Source: JAJAZB01 sp964244295 (lineage in GTDB: Bacteria > Bacteroidota > Bacteroidia > Cytophagales > Spirosomataceae). Taken from it: 64,000 nt of DNA. Positions 24,046-32,991 of the stretch are shown piece by piece (the stretch's first letter is position 1; every line of letters begins with the position of its first letter). The translations under genes were made by a program, and so were the position numbers. The DNA is taken from the NCBI GenBank assembly GCA_964244295.1, contig CAXTIG010000024.1, positions 37,582-101,581 on the forward strand, read 5' to 3'. Below the pieces are notes generated by a model that saw nothing but the letters and a program-made list of their open reading frames with translations, was not told the origin of the DNA and did not search any database.

Positions 24046-25370
24046 AGGCAGTGATTCTGGCCGGTGGCAAGGGCACTCGTTTGGGGCTGGCCGATTTGCC
24101 CAAACCGATGGTGCCCCTGGCGGGCAAGCCGCTGCTGGAGTGGCAAATCCGGCTGCTCGCCCGGTACAACATTCGCGAAATTTTCCTGCTGACGGGTTTT
24201 CTAGCTGAGAAAATCGAAGCCTACTTCGGTGATGGCTCCGCCTGGGGGGTACGCCTGCACCACGTGCGGGAAGCCACTCCGCTGGGCACCGCCGGGGCCT
24301 TGCGTCAGTTGGCCGGTCGCCTCACGGAGCGGTTTCTGGTGCTGTACGGCGACGTGGTGATGGATATGGATTTCGAGGCCCTGCTCGATTTCGACGCCCA
24401 GGCCGAGTCGCTGGGAACGCTACTGGTGCATCCCAACGACCACCCTTACGACAGCGACCTAGTCGAAACCGGCCCCGGCGACCACGTCACGCGGTTTTTG
24501 TCGAAACCCCACCCACCCGGCCTCCGCTACCGCAACCTGGTCAACGCGGCGGTGTACGTGCTGAGTCCGGAGGTGTTCCGGTTCATCAAACCCGATGTTT
24601 CGTCGGATTTTGGGAAAGCCGTTTTTCCTCAACTTCTGGCCGAAGGCGGTACGTTGCGAGTTTACGCTTCGCCGGAATACGTCAAGGATTTGGGCACGCC
24701 CGATCGCCTCGCCCGCGTGGAGGCAGACTGGCAAAGCGGAAAAATCGCCCGCCTCAACCGGCGCAATTCCCGCCCGGCGGTATTTCTCGACCGCGATGGC
24801 GTGCTCAACCGCGAGGTAGACCACCTGCGCCGCGCCGACGACCTCGACTTGCTGCCCGGCGTGGCCGGAGCCGTGAAACGCCTCAACCAGTCGGACTACC
24901 TGAGTGTGGTCGTGACCAACCAACCCGGCCTGGCGAAGGGCTTTTTCACCGAAACCGACTTGGAAGAAATCCACCGCGAACTCGAAACTCAACTCGGAGC
25001 CGAGCACGCCTACCTCGACGCGATTTACCACTGCCCGCACCATCCCGAAGCGGGTTTTGCGGGCGAAGTGCCCGCGCTAAAAATCACTTGCGACTGCCGG
25101 AAACCCGCCACGGGCCTCGTCGAACGGGCCGTCCGCGAGTTGAACATTGACCGGAGCCGCTCATTTTTCGTGGGTGATTCGACCACCGATTTGCTCACCG
25201 GGCGCAACGCGGGCCTACGCACCGTGCTGGTGCGGTCGGGCTACGGTGGGCGAGACGGGCGGTTTGAAGTGGGAACTGATTTTGTGGCGGATGATTTGGC
25301 GGGGGCGGTAGCGTATGTTTTAAATGGAAAATGGAACGGTCCGCCGCGCGGAATGGAGAATGGAGAATGA
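24042..25370 (+). CDS. Fused sugar-1-phosphate nucleotidyltransferase and HAD heptose-bisphosphatase (HddC-GmhB type)
   Basis: 442 residues from the ATG that overlaps the epimerase stop. Residues 1-235 are a nucleotidyltransferase (AVILAGGKGTRLG, KPMVPLAGKPLLEWQ, YGDVVMDMDF). Residues ~245-425 are a GmhB-type HAD phosphatase: FLDRDGVLNREV, VVTNQPGLAKG and a zinc loop with CPHHPEAG and CDCRKP. In the GDP-D-glycero-D-manno-heptose route these are the last phosphatase and guanylyltransferase steps. The final ~15 residues (NGKWNGPPRGMENGE) come from the repeat at 25330-25421. Confidence 0.9.
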   Translation: MKAVILAGGKGTRLGLADLPKPMVPLAGKPLLEWQIRLLARYNIREIFLLTGFLAEKIEAYFGDGSAWGVRLHHVREATPLGTAGALRQLAGRLTERFLVLYGDVVMDMDFEALLDFDAQAESLGTLLVHPNDHPYDSDLVETGPGDHVTRFLSKPHPPGLRYRNLVNAAVYVLSPEVFRFIKPDVSSDFGKAVFPQLLAEGGTLRVYASPEYVKDLGTPDRLARVEADWQSGKIARLNRRNSRPAVFLDRDGVLNREVDHLRRADDLDLLPGVAGAVKRLNQSDYLSVVVTNQPGLAKGFFTETDLEEIHRELETQLGAEHAYLDAIYHCPHHPEAGFAGEVPALKITCDCRKPATGLVERAVRELNIDRSRSFFVGDSTTDLLTGRNAGLRTVLVRSGYGGRDGRFEVGTDFVADDLAGAVAYVLNGKWNGPPRGMENGE

Positions 25371-25421
25371 AAAGCCGTTGGTGCATATCATTCTCCATTC
25401 CGCGCGGCGGACCGTTCCATT
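25330..25421. repeat. 33-bp inverted repeat at the end of the fusion gene
   Basis: Arms 25330-25362 and 25389-25421 are exact reverse complements and contain GGAATGGAGAATG heptamer words next to GGTCCGCCGCGCGG. One arm encodes the C-terminus of the fusion protein; the other lies just before the kinase start at 25441. Same vocabulary as the repeat inside the EamA gene. Confidence 0.93.
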
Positions 25422-25440
25422 CTCCATTCCCCATTCAATA

Positions 25441-26412
25441 ATGATTATCTCCCGTACCCCCTTTCGAGTCAGTTTTGCCGGTGGTGGTTCCGACCTGCGG
25501 GCCTATTACCGCCACTACGGTGGGGCCGTGTTGAGCGTGAGCATCGACAAGTACGTGTACCTCTCGATGCACCCGTATTTCAACGGCGATAAGTTTTTGC
25601 TGAAATACTCCCAGCACGAACTGGTGGACGAGGTAAGCCAGATTCAGCACCGCATTATCCGGCAGGTGTTCGGTGAATTTGGCATTCGGGGGGTGGATTT
25701 CAATTCGAGCGCCGACGTACCGGCGGGCACCGGGCTGGGGTCGTCGTCGGCCTTTGCCGCCGGGCTAATCAACCTCTGCCACGCCTACCTCGGTCGGCAC
25801 GTGAGTCGCGAAACCCTCGCCGAGCAAACCTGTGAACTGGAAATCGAAAAACTCGGCGAACCCATCGGCAAGCAAGACCAGTACGCCTGCGCCATCGGCG
25901 GGTTGAACTTCATCGAATTTCTCGACAACGAGCGCGTCAGGATGGAACGGGTGCATATGCTTCCGGAACAACTGCGGCTGTTGGAACAAAACCTGCTGCT
26001 TTTTTACGTCGGCAACACCCGCAGCGCCAGCGCCATTCTGACTGAACAGCAGCAAAACATGAGCGAAAGTCCTCAGAAAATCCAGAGCTTGCACCGAATG
26101 GTCGAACTGGCCCGGACGCTCAAAAACGAACTGCAAAACAACCACCCCGACGCGCTGGGCGAGATTTTGCACGCAGGCTGGATGTACAAACGCGAACTGG
26201 CCAGTCTCATTTCCAACCCCAGCATCGACGGATTCTACGAAGCCGCCCGCCGGGCCGGGGCCACGGGTGGCAAACTCCTCGGCGCGGGCGGCGGCGGTTT
26301 CCTCCTGTTTTACGTCCCCGCCGAACAACAACCCGCCGTCCGCCAGGCGCTGAATGGCCTGTACGAAATGCCCTTCAATTTCGATTTCACCGGCACCTCA
26401 ATCATTTTTTGA
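25441..26412 (+). CDS. GHMP-family sugar kinase (D-glycero-D-manno-heptose-7-phosphate kinase-like, HddA)
   Basis: 323 residues from the ATG at 25441; the frame is open further upstream but that part is only repeat sequence. It starts ISRTPFRVSFAGGGSD as in HddA, has the ATP motif PAGTGLGSSSAFAAG (~95-110) and the C-terminal GATGGKLLGAGGGGFLLFY. Phosphorylates C1 of heptose-7-phosphate to feed the preceding HddC-GmhB enzyme. GmhA, which makes the heptose-7-phosphate, is not in the window. Confidence 0.87.
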   Translation: MIISRTPFRVSFAGGGSDLRAYYRHYGGAVLSVSIDKYVYLSMHPYFNGDKFLLKYSQHELVDEVSQIQHRIIRQVFGEFGIRGVDFNSSADVPAGTGLGSSSAFAAGLINLCHAYLGRHVSRETLAEQTCELEIEKLGEPIGKQDQYACAIGGLNFIEFLDNERVRMERVHMLPEQLRLLEQNLLLFYVGNTRSASAILTEQQQNMSESPQKIQSLHRMVELARTLKNELQNNHPDALGEILHAGWMYKRELASLISNPSIDGFYEAARRAGATGGKLLGAGGGGFLLFYVPAEQQPAVRQALNGLYEMPFNFDFTGTSIIF

Positions 26413-26513
26413 AAACGAATAAGATTACGACAGGAGTTGGCCGGGAATCATACATCGTCCGGTTCAATCAATTCGTAATTGACTTCGTCGAATCTTCGAT
26501 TTCGTAATTCAAA

Positions 26514-27335
26514 ATGCCCACCCTCTCCGTCCTGATGCCGCTTTATTTTCGGGAAAATCCGGCGTACCTCGACGTGAGCCTGGCGAGCCTGGCCGCCCAA
26601 ACCCATCGCGCCGACGAGGTAATTCTGGTGCAGGAAGGGCCGCTCACCGCCGAACACCACGCCGTGCTCAACCGCTGGCGGGCCGAACTGGGCGAGGGCG
26701 TATTAAAAATTATCGACGCGGGCGAAGCGCAGGGCCTGCCTGCCTGCCTCAACGTGGGCCTGGCCCACTGCAGCGGCGAGTATGTGGCCCGCTTCGACAC
26801 CGACGACCAATGCCTGCCCGATCGCTTCGAGCAACAATTCGCCTACCTCCAATCGCACCCGGAGGTGGCGCTGTTGGGCGGGCACATGGCCGAATTCGAC
26901 CCCACGTTCGGGCGCCTGTTGGGGTACAAGCGTGTCCCGACGAACCCGGCGGAAATCCGGCGGTTCGCCCGCTGGCGCAACCCCTTCAACCACCCCACCG
27001 TGGTGTACCGCCGCGACGTGGCCCTGGCCCTGGGCGGCTACCCCGACATGGGGGCCAACGAAGACTACGCCTTCTGGGCCAAATTTCTGGTGGCTGGCTA
27101 CCCGACCGCCAACCTCGACGCGGTGCTGGTCAACGCCCGCGCGGGCGAGGGCCTGTACCGGCGGCGGCGCGGGCGGCGCTACCTGCGCGGCGAACTCGAA
27201 ACCTTGCGTTTTTTGCGCCAAATTCGCTGGCTCAGCCCCCTCGAATTCAGCCTGAGCTACGGCCTGCGCAGCACCGTCCGGCTACTGCCAGTCGGGTTCA
27301 TCAAGCGGGTGTATTTGTTTTTGAGGAAAGGATGA
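26514..27335 (+). CDS. Family 2 glycosyltransferase
   Basis: 273 residues: SVLMPLYFRENPAYLDVSLASL start, nucleotide motif ARFDTDDQCLPDRFE (~88-102) and a later acceptor-side motif NEDYAFWAKF. A cytosolic or membrane-associated inverting transferase that probably adds one sugar of the surface polysaccharide. It is the last gene of the plus-strand run and ends convergent with the minus-strand operon (18-base gap to 27354). No membrane segment. Confidence 0.9.
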   Translation: MPTLSVLMPLYFRENPAYLDVSLASLAAQTHRADEVILVQEGPLTAEHHAVLNRWRAELGEGVLKIIDAGEAQGLPACLNVGLAHCSGEYVARFDTDDQCLPDRFEQQFAYLQSHPEVALLGGHMAEFDPTFGRLLGYKRVPTNPAEIRRFARWRNPFNHPTVVYRRDVALALGGYPDMGANEDYAFWAKFLVAGYPTANLDAVLVNARAGEGLYRRRRGRRYLRGELETLRFLRQIRWLSPLEFSLSYGLRSTVRLLPVGFIKRVYLFLRKG

Positions 27336-27353
27336 ACTACCTGGTCATCCTGC

Positions 27354-28205
27354 TCACAACTCTCTCTCCATCCGGCGGCGCCTCGGTTTGAGCCACGTCG
27401 GGGCTACCTGAAGAAAGCGCAGGGGGTGAGCCGCCAGTTTAAGCAGCAGCTCCCAACGGCGGAGTAAAGGAGGGCGGGGGCTGAAAAAACCTCGTTGGGC
27501 AAAATCAATAGTGAGGCCATGTTGGGCGAACAGCGCGGGCATGGCCGGGTGCCAGCGACCCTTGATGATGCCCGTGTGAGTGTACTGCACCACGCCGGTG
27601 CCAAGGCGTGGGTGCCTCACCATCCGGTTGGTGGTGAGCAGGGTTTCGGCCACCCGGCGGGCGCGGGCCGAACCGAAAATTTCGAACATCCAGGCGTTTT
27701 CTTCGGGCCGGAGGTACCGCAGCAAGGTATCCACGTGCCATAGCCCTACCTGCGTGTTGAGGCGATAGCGGGCCTTCGGACCGATTTGCCAGAGGCGTTC
27801 GTCATCGGTGGGTGCAAAAGGCCCTTCGCTCCCGAAGTGCGTCAGACCGATGTGCCGAATGCGGGGGTCGGCGAGCATCCGCGCGGCCATTTCATCGATG
27901 AAGGCCGCATCGACGGGCGCTTCCAGGAAGTAGTCTTCGTGAAAATACAGCACCAGCGGAGTCTCAATCTGCCTCAGCGCCCGGATGAGGCATTCGCTCC
28001 AGGGCAGGCGGGGTTCGTCGGGGTGCTGCACCACCGTGGCCCGCAAGTTCAGGCCGGGACGGGTGTACGGTTTCTGCTCGGTATTTAGTAAAATCGGTAC
28101 TTCGCAAGCAGGCCAAAACGTTTCGAACAATCGAAAAAAAGGCTCCCAGCAATCTTCGAAAGGGTCGGAGGAATTGACAAGGATGACGTAGGCAGGAGTG
28201 GTCAT
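27354..28205 (-). CDS. Glycosyltransferase-like protein of the polysaccharide operon
   Basis: 283 residues starting TPAYVILVNSSDPFEDCWEPFF, with ETPLVLYFHEDYFLEAPVD (~93-112) resembling the acidic nucleotide-sugar motif of GT-A enzymes and a C-terminal basic tail. Last gene of the minus-strand operon. Likely a glycosyltransferase for the repeat unit, but the family is not recognised with certainty. Confidence 0.65.
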   Translation of the reverse strand: MTTPAYVILVNSSDPFEDCWEPFFRLFETFWPACEVPILLNTEQKPYTRPGLNLRATVVQHPDEPRLPWSECLIRALRQIETPLVLYFHEDYFLEAPVDAAFIDEMAARMLADPRIRHIGLTHFGSEGPFAPTDDERLWQIGPKARYRLNTQVGLWHVDTLLRYLRPEENAWMFEIFGSARARRVAETLLTTNRMVRHPRLGTGVVQYTHTGIIKGRWHPAMPALFAQHGLTIDFAQRGFFSPRPPLLRRWELLLKLAAHPLRFLQVAPTWLKPRRRRMEREL

Positions 28206-28216
28206 GGCAAAGCAGT

Positions 28217-29026
28217 TTACTTAGCTACCACGAGCAGCGAAAAGCCCCCCAGAAGCCGGGCGGTTAGGTCGCGGCTGTACCGGGAGAGAATCTGCCGGGA
28301 ACCGTTAAGTAGTTTTTTACCCACCTGCCGGTATGATTTTTCCATGTGCATGCAAAGCAAGGCTGAATCTTCAATTTGAAAGCCTGCGTGGGTGAGGCTG
28401 GCCAGGGCGGTTTCTTTGGTGAAGTAGTGCAGGTGCCCCACCCGTCGCCTTTCTTCGAGTAACGCACCGGGACGAAATACGGTCTGCACCGACAAATCAA
28501 GGGGAATATTGAATACGGTACGGGTCGCTTTTTCCCGGCATTTTCGGAGGAAGCCGTAGTAATCTTCAACGTGTTCGAATACGTCGATGGCGAGCAGCAA
28601 ATCGAAGGGGGTGGTGTCGGGATTTTCAAATAAATCTCCGTGAACAAACGAAATGCCCGGCTTCTGGCGGCTGAGGCTCATCCGGTAAGCCGCTTCCGAG
28701 AGTTCGTACCCAACAAAACTCACCTCACTCCCCAGGTGCAGATGAAGCTGATTGAGAATTTCCCCGGCTCCGCAACCAATTTCACACACCGTTTTAGGTT
28801 TCAACCCGGTGCGTTCCAGGATGCTCCGGATTTGCGTTGCTTTCCAGGGTGAATCCTCGACGTGCCAGGAGGGATTGTTTTCGAGGTATGCCCCGTTTTG
28901 ATACATGGCATCGATGGCTTCCATAACAAGTCGATCAGTGAAAAAGTAGAACGGGTTGAAATTCAGGGATTCCAGCAAATTTACCAAAAAGACGGCCAAT
29001 CGTTCTTTTCGCCGGGTGCCCGCCAT
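28217..29026 (-). CDS. SAM-dependent methyltransferase (class I)
   Basis: 269 residues. SAM-binding motif TVCEIGCGAGEILNQL (~80-95), second acidic strand FVGYELSEAAYRMSL and motif LLLAIDVFEHVEDYYGFL. Probably methylates a sugar or lipid-linked glycan of the repeat unit. Six bases separate it from the upstream polymerase gene, so it belongs to the same operon. Confidence 0.87.
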   Translation of the reverse strand: MAGTRRKERLAVFLVNLLESLNFNPFYFFTDRLVMEAIDAMYQNGAYLENNPSWHVEDSPWKATQIRSILERTGLKPKTVCEIGCGAGEILNQLHLHLGSEVSFVGYELSEAAYRMSLSRQKPGISFVHGDLFENPDTTPFDLLLAIDVFEHVEDYYGFLRKCREKATRTVFNIPLDLSVQTVFRPGALLEERRRVGHLHYFTKETALASLTHAGFQIEDSALLCMHMEKSYRQVGKKLLNGSRQILSRYSRDLTARLLGGFSLLVVAK

Positions 29027-29032
29027 CTGGTT

Positions 29033-30379
29033 TCAAACCTCTTGCACCAGCCTATGCTGGGTTTCGGGCCTGGATACGTTGCGAAACTGGTCGTGTTGAA
29101 TCATACCGAACGTCACGCCCGAGTACATCCAAAACGGAAATTGGTAGAGTGGATCAATGAAAAAACTGATGAGCAAAATTCCCAGCAGAAAACTTAGGCC
29201 GATGCCATACCGCAGACGGTGGGCGGGAAACTGCCGCCTGGCCCAGGCGAGGAGCCGGGCCAGGTACGCGCACATCAGCACGTGCAGGCCGAGGCCCACC
29301 AACCCCAGCATGGCTGCCAGTTGGAGTACGTAGTTGTGGGTAGCCATAAAAAAGCCCACGTCTTCGTAAAAACGCCGATTCATTCCCACACCAAAAAGCA
29401 GTTTGTAAATTGGCCAGTCGGCGAAAATGCCGAGATACGTACGCCAGATCAGGGGCCGGGCCAAGGTATCCGCGTCCAGATCGCCGGTGGTTTTGTTGAT
29501 GAGCAGGGTTTCCAACACCGAATCGCCAAACAGCAACGGTACCAATCCGAAGGTCACCAGCCCGAGGGCCACCAGCGTACCCAGCAGCAAGCGCAAGCCC
29601 TGCCGGGGGTTGTTGGCAAATACATTGAGCAGCACGGCCACGCACACCATGAGTAAGCCGAGCATCGTGCCCCGCGAAAACGTGAACAAGGCCGACAACA
29701 CTGAAGGCACGAAAGGGAGGTATCCACGTAGCCAGGCCAGAGAAAAAGGCTGGGTAAGGGCCGGGGTCTGGCTTAATTTGAGTATGGTAACGATGTACAG
29801 GCCCGTAAACGAGTACAACCCCCACGCATTGGGATCGTAGTAAAATCCGTTGAACCGCAGCACGGTACCCTCCACCTGGGTGTAGCTTTTCACATCCCAA
29901 AAACTACCGGATAGCCGGATATTTTCTTCACGGAGCAACTCAAAATTCTCGGCCAGTTCGGCTGGATCGTAGCGGACGTAGAGGTAGAGGTAAATCAGAA
30001 TACTCACCGTCATCAGCGCATTGATGCTCAAAATAATTCGGCTCTCCTGGCCTGTTTCGCGGGCGTAAAGCACAAAGGTGTAGCACATCAGGAGCACCAT
30101 TGCATCCAGACTGAGGTAGACCAGCACCACCAGCGCCTCGCCAAAGTTGGGCGAGGTGGCGGTCCGCAACACAACGTATCCTAAAAATAGCCCCAGCACC
30201 CAGAAATGGCGCGTCTTGACGAGGGGCAGCCGCCCGCGTACCACCTGGGCAATGAATAATCCAACGGGTACGATGAAAAACCCGATCTGCACCGTCCCGA
30301 TGCTAACGGTGGCATTCTGAATAAAGACGCTCACGAAGAAAAACATCATGAGCAGCGTAGTATCGCGGCGGGCCGTCAT
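29033..30379 (-). CDS. Wzy-like O-antigen/polysaccharide polymerase
   Basis: 448 residues with about eleven membrane segments and a large periplasmic loop (~300-350) containing ARPLIWRTYLGIFADWPIYKLLFG, the pattern of O-antigen ligase/polymerase proteins. Joins repeat units at the outer face of the inner membrane. It overlaps the upstream glycosyltransferase as ATGA. Wzx, Wzz and Wza genes lie upstream in the same operon, which supports polymerase over ligase. Confidence 0.85.
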   Translation of the reverse strand: MTARRDTTLLMMFFFVSVFIQNATVSIGTVQIGFFIVPVGLFIAQVVRGRLPLVKTRHFWVLGLFLGYVVLRTATSPNFGEALVVLVYLSLDAMVLLMCYTFVLYARETGQESRIILSINALMTVSILIYLYLYVRYDPAELAENFELLREENIRLSGSFWDVKSYTQVEGTVLRFNGFYYDPNAWGLYSFTGLYIVTILKLSQTPALTQPFSLAWLRGYLPFVPSVLSALFTFSRGTMLGLLMVCVAVLLNVFANNPRQGLRLLLGTLVALGLVTFGLVPLLFGDSVLETLLINKTTGDLDADTLARPLIWRTYLGIFADWPIYKLLFGVGMNRRFYEDVGFFMATHNYVLQLAAMLGLVGLGLHVLMCAYLARLLAWARRQFPAHRLRYGIGLSFLLGILLISFFIDPLYQFPFWMYSGVTFGMIQHDQFRNVSRPETQHRLVQEV

Positions 30380-31551
30380 GCAGGAAGCGGGCTTGGGATG
30401 GTTAGCAACTCACGCAGCAGTCGGTCGTACCCGGCAATGGCGGCGGGCCAGTTGTAGGTGGTTTCCACGGCGCGGCGGCCGGCGCGGGCCAAGTCGCGAC
30501 GGCGGGCATCGTCGGTAAGCAATTCCCGTAGCAGGCGGGTCAATTCAGATTCACTGGCGAAGGTCAACCCGCCGGGGAGGCTGGCAATGCAGCCTACAGG
30601 CGGAGCCAGGAAAGCAGTTTCGGTCGCCATCGCGTCGAGCAGCATCAGGGGCTGGGCTTCGGTGTAGGTAGCGGTGGCAAATAAATCGGCTTCAACGTAA
30701 GCCTGCCGGATGTCGGGTTGGGGCAGATTTTCTAATAAAAAAACGCGTTGCCCCAGGTCTGCGCCCGCTTCCCGTTGGAGGAGTTTGCTGAAGCCGTTGA
30801 AACGGCTCCCCACCAGCACGAGTCGGGCATCGGGCATCGCCGCCGCCCGAAACGCCCGCAGCAGTTCGCGTTGACCTTTGGAGGGCTGGTAGTTCGATAC
30901 GCACAAAACCATTTTTCCGGCGGGCAGACCGTATTTTTTACGAAACGATTCGGTAACCGCCGGTTCGTTGGACAGGGCCGGGCTGGCTCCGTTCGCAATC
31001 ACACGGCCGGTAGTCAGACCCGCCTCGTCGAGGTATTTTTTGTCGGTAAACCGCAGGGTGTCAACTTGGTTGGTCAGAAAAACGTAACGGTCGAATTGTC
31101 GGATTTTGGGGGCAAAGCTCGCCGCGTAGGGGCGGTAGCTAAGCCAGCGTAGCCAGCCCCGCCAGCCGGGTTCGCGCCAGTTGTACGAGGTACCGTGGCT
31201 GACTAGCACCGTGCGGGCCGTCATCGCGCCCAGCACCGGAATTGCCAGTTCGACCGGCCAGGATTGCCAGGCGTGAAGCAGCACGGCATCGCCATTGTAT
31301 TTTTTCAAAAAATCCTGGTACGCGCTGATTTCACCCCGAAAGGGATTGCCCATCCGCCCGTTGCCCCGGATGGCGAATTCGGTGACGGAAAACCCGTCGT
31401 AGCCCGCACCCTGCCGTCGGGCATCGGGACCCGTCGCAATCTCCACCGCGTAGCCCGCCTCCCGCAGGCCACGTGCCTGCTGATAGGCTACGTGGGCCAC
31501 ACCGTTGGCATCGGGTGGGAAGGTGAAACTAGCGATGAGGATTCGGAACAT
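30376..31551 (-). CDS. Family 4 glycosyltransferase
   Basis: 391 residues in the GT-B fold: N-terminal half with FTFPPDANGVAHVAYQQARGL, C-terminal half with VLCVSNYQPSKGQRELLRAF, a glycine-rich region, and YVEADLFATATYTEAQPLMLLDAMA, the GT4 donor-site motif. Adds a sugar to the growing repeat unit in the cytoplasm. Four-base overlap with the polymerase gene. Confidence 0.9.
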   Translation of the reverse strand: MFRILIASFTFPPDANGVAHVAYQQARGLREAGYAVEIATGPDARRQGAGYDGFSVTEFAIRGNGRMGNPFRGEISAYQDFLKKYNGDAVLLHAWQSWPVELAIPVLGAMTARTVLVSHGTSYNWREPGWRGWLRWLSYRPYAASFAPKIRQFDRYVFLTNQVDTLRFTDKKYLDEAGLTTGRVIANGASPALSNEPAVTESFRKKYGLPAGKMVLCVSNYQPSKGQRELLRAFRAAAMPDARLVLVGSRFNGFSKLLQREAGADLGQRVFLLENLPQPDIRQAYVEADLFATATYTEAQPLMLLDAMATETAFLAPPVGCIASLPGGLTFASESELTRLLRELLTDDARRRDLARAGRRAVETTYNWPAAIAGYDRLLRELLTIPSPLPA

Positions 31552-31647
31552 TCTGATTTACGATGTACGATTTACGATTTTCTGCCCCGGTGGCGGACTC
31601 ACCGGCCACGGCGGACGAACGGCCTGGCGGGTCTGGTTTTCAGGTGC

Positions 31648-32904
31648 TCAGAGACGGGCCGTCACTTCATTTTTTGGAAAAAAACCTTTCAAATCGAACA
31701 GAACTGATTTCGGTGCCCGAAAGGCAGCGAGGTCTAACTCCCGAAAGGCATCGTGCCCCACGGCCAGAAGCAGGCCCTGGTACGTTCCGCCGGGCTGCGA
31801 AACGAGGTGAAGCCCATGCCGGGCGACTACTTCGGCAGGGTCGGCCCAGGGATCATACACGTCCACCGTCACGCCGAGCGCCCGGAGTTCCCGCACCACC
31901 GGCACCACCCGCGTGTCGCGGATGTCGGGGCAATTTTCCTTGTAGGTAACACCCATCACCAGCACCCGGCTTTCGTTGAGCGGGTGTCCGTGGACCACTA
32001 GTAATTTGCTGAGTTTAGCGGCCACAAACAGGGCCATGTCTTCGTTGACGCGTCGCCCGGAGGCAATGACCTGGGGCGAATGTCCCACCTCTTCGGCTTT
32101 GTGGAGCAGGTAGTACGGGTCGACGCTGATGCAATGCCCACCCACCAGACCGGGCCGAAAGGGCAAAAAATTCCATTTCGTAGCGGCGGCGGCGAGTACC
32201 TCGCCGGTATCCAACCCAAGACGATCGAAGAGTAGGGCCAGTTCGTTGACAAACGAAATGTTGACGTCGCGCTGGGCATTTTCCACCACCTTCGCCGCCT
32301 CAGCGACCCGAATCGACGGGGCGCGGTAGGTACCCGCCCTGATGATGGTTCGGTAGAGTTCATCCACAAAATCAGCCGTTTCGGGGGTGGAACCTGCCGT
32401 GATTTTCACCACGTCGCTTAGTCGACGGAGCGAGTCACCGGGGCTGATGCGCTCCGGCGAGTAGCCAACGGTGAAGTCTTCGTTGAAGCGCAGCCCACTG
32501 GTTTGTTCGAGTACCGGTACACAGTCTTCCTCGGTACAACCGGGGTACACTGTCGATTCGTAAATTACCACGTCGCCCCGCTTGAGGGCTTGCCCCACCG
32601 TAGCGCTGGCGCTGAGCAAAAGCCGCAAATCGGGGCGGCGGGCGGCATCCACGGGGGTTGGGACGGTCAGGATGTACACCGTGCAGGCTTGTAACCCGGT
32701 GGGGTCAGGGCTGAGAATCAGGTTGCTAAAAACTAACTCTGCCTCCGTCAGTTGACGAGTTCGGTCGTGACCGCGTTGCAACTCCGCCACGCGAACCGGG
32801 TTGTGGTCGTACCCTAGCACCGGGTAGTGCCCGGCCAGGGCCGCCGCAAGGGGCAGGCCCACGTAGCCTAAGCCGATGATGCCGATGCGGGGGGGAGAAG
32901 TCAT
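31648..32904 (-). CDS. Nucleotide-sugar dehydrogenase (WecC/TviB-type)
   Basis: 418 residues. NAD-binding GIIGLGYVGLPLAAAL at the N-terminus, YESTVYPGCTEEDCVPVL and the catalytic-Cys region GLVGGHCISVDPYYLLHKA (~265-283), then MGVTYKENCPDIRDTRV. Oxidises a UDP-HexNAc or UDP-glucose to the uronic acid; the ECVPVLE-like segment favours the WecC/TviB group. The 96-base gap to the GT4 gene contains a single-arm repeat (ATTTACGATGTACG at 31557-31580). Confidence 0.92.
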   Translation of the reverse strand: MTSPPRIGIIGLGYVGLPLAAALAGHYPVLGYDHNPVRVAELQRGHDRTRQLTEAELVFSNLILSPDPTGLQACTVYILTVPTPVDAARRPDLRLLLSASATVGQALKRGDVVIYESTVYPGCTEEDCVPVLEQTSGLRFNEDFTVGYSPERISPGDSLRRLSDVVKITAGSTPETADFVDELYRTIIRAGTYRAPSIRVAEAAKVVENAQRDVNISFVNELALLFDRLGLDTGEVLAAAATKWNFLPFRPGLVGGHCISVDPYYLLHKAEEVGHSPQVIASGRRVNEDMALFVAAKLSKLLVVHGHPLNESRVLVMGVTYKENCPDIRDTRVVPVVRELRALGVTVDVYDPWADPAEVVARHGLHLVSQPGGTYQGLLLAVGHDAFRELDLAAFRAPKSVLFDLKGFFPKNEVTARL

Positions 32905-32991
32905 GGAAAGAAAACGAAGTTTAATGCGAATCCCCGGAGAGCCGAAAGCCGGGTTTTGTTAAATCATCCGACCAGGGTTGCTCCTGCACCG

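Noticed and set aside
25324..25440. N-terminal extension of the GHMP kinase
   Set aside because: The extra residues are only the translation of the inverted repeat; family start is at 25441.
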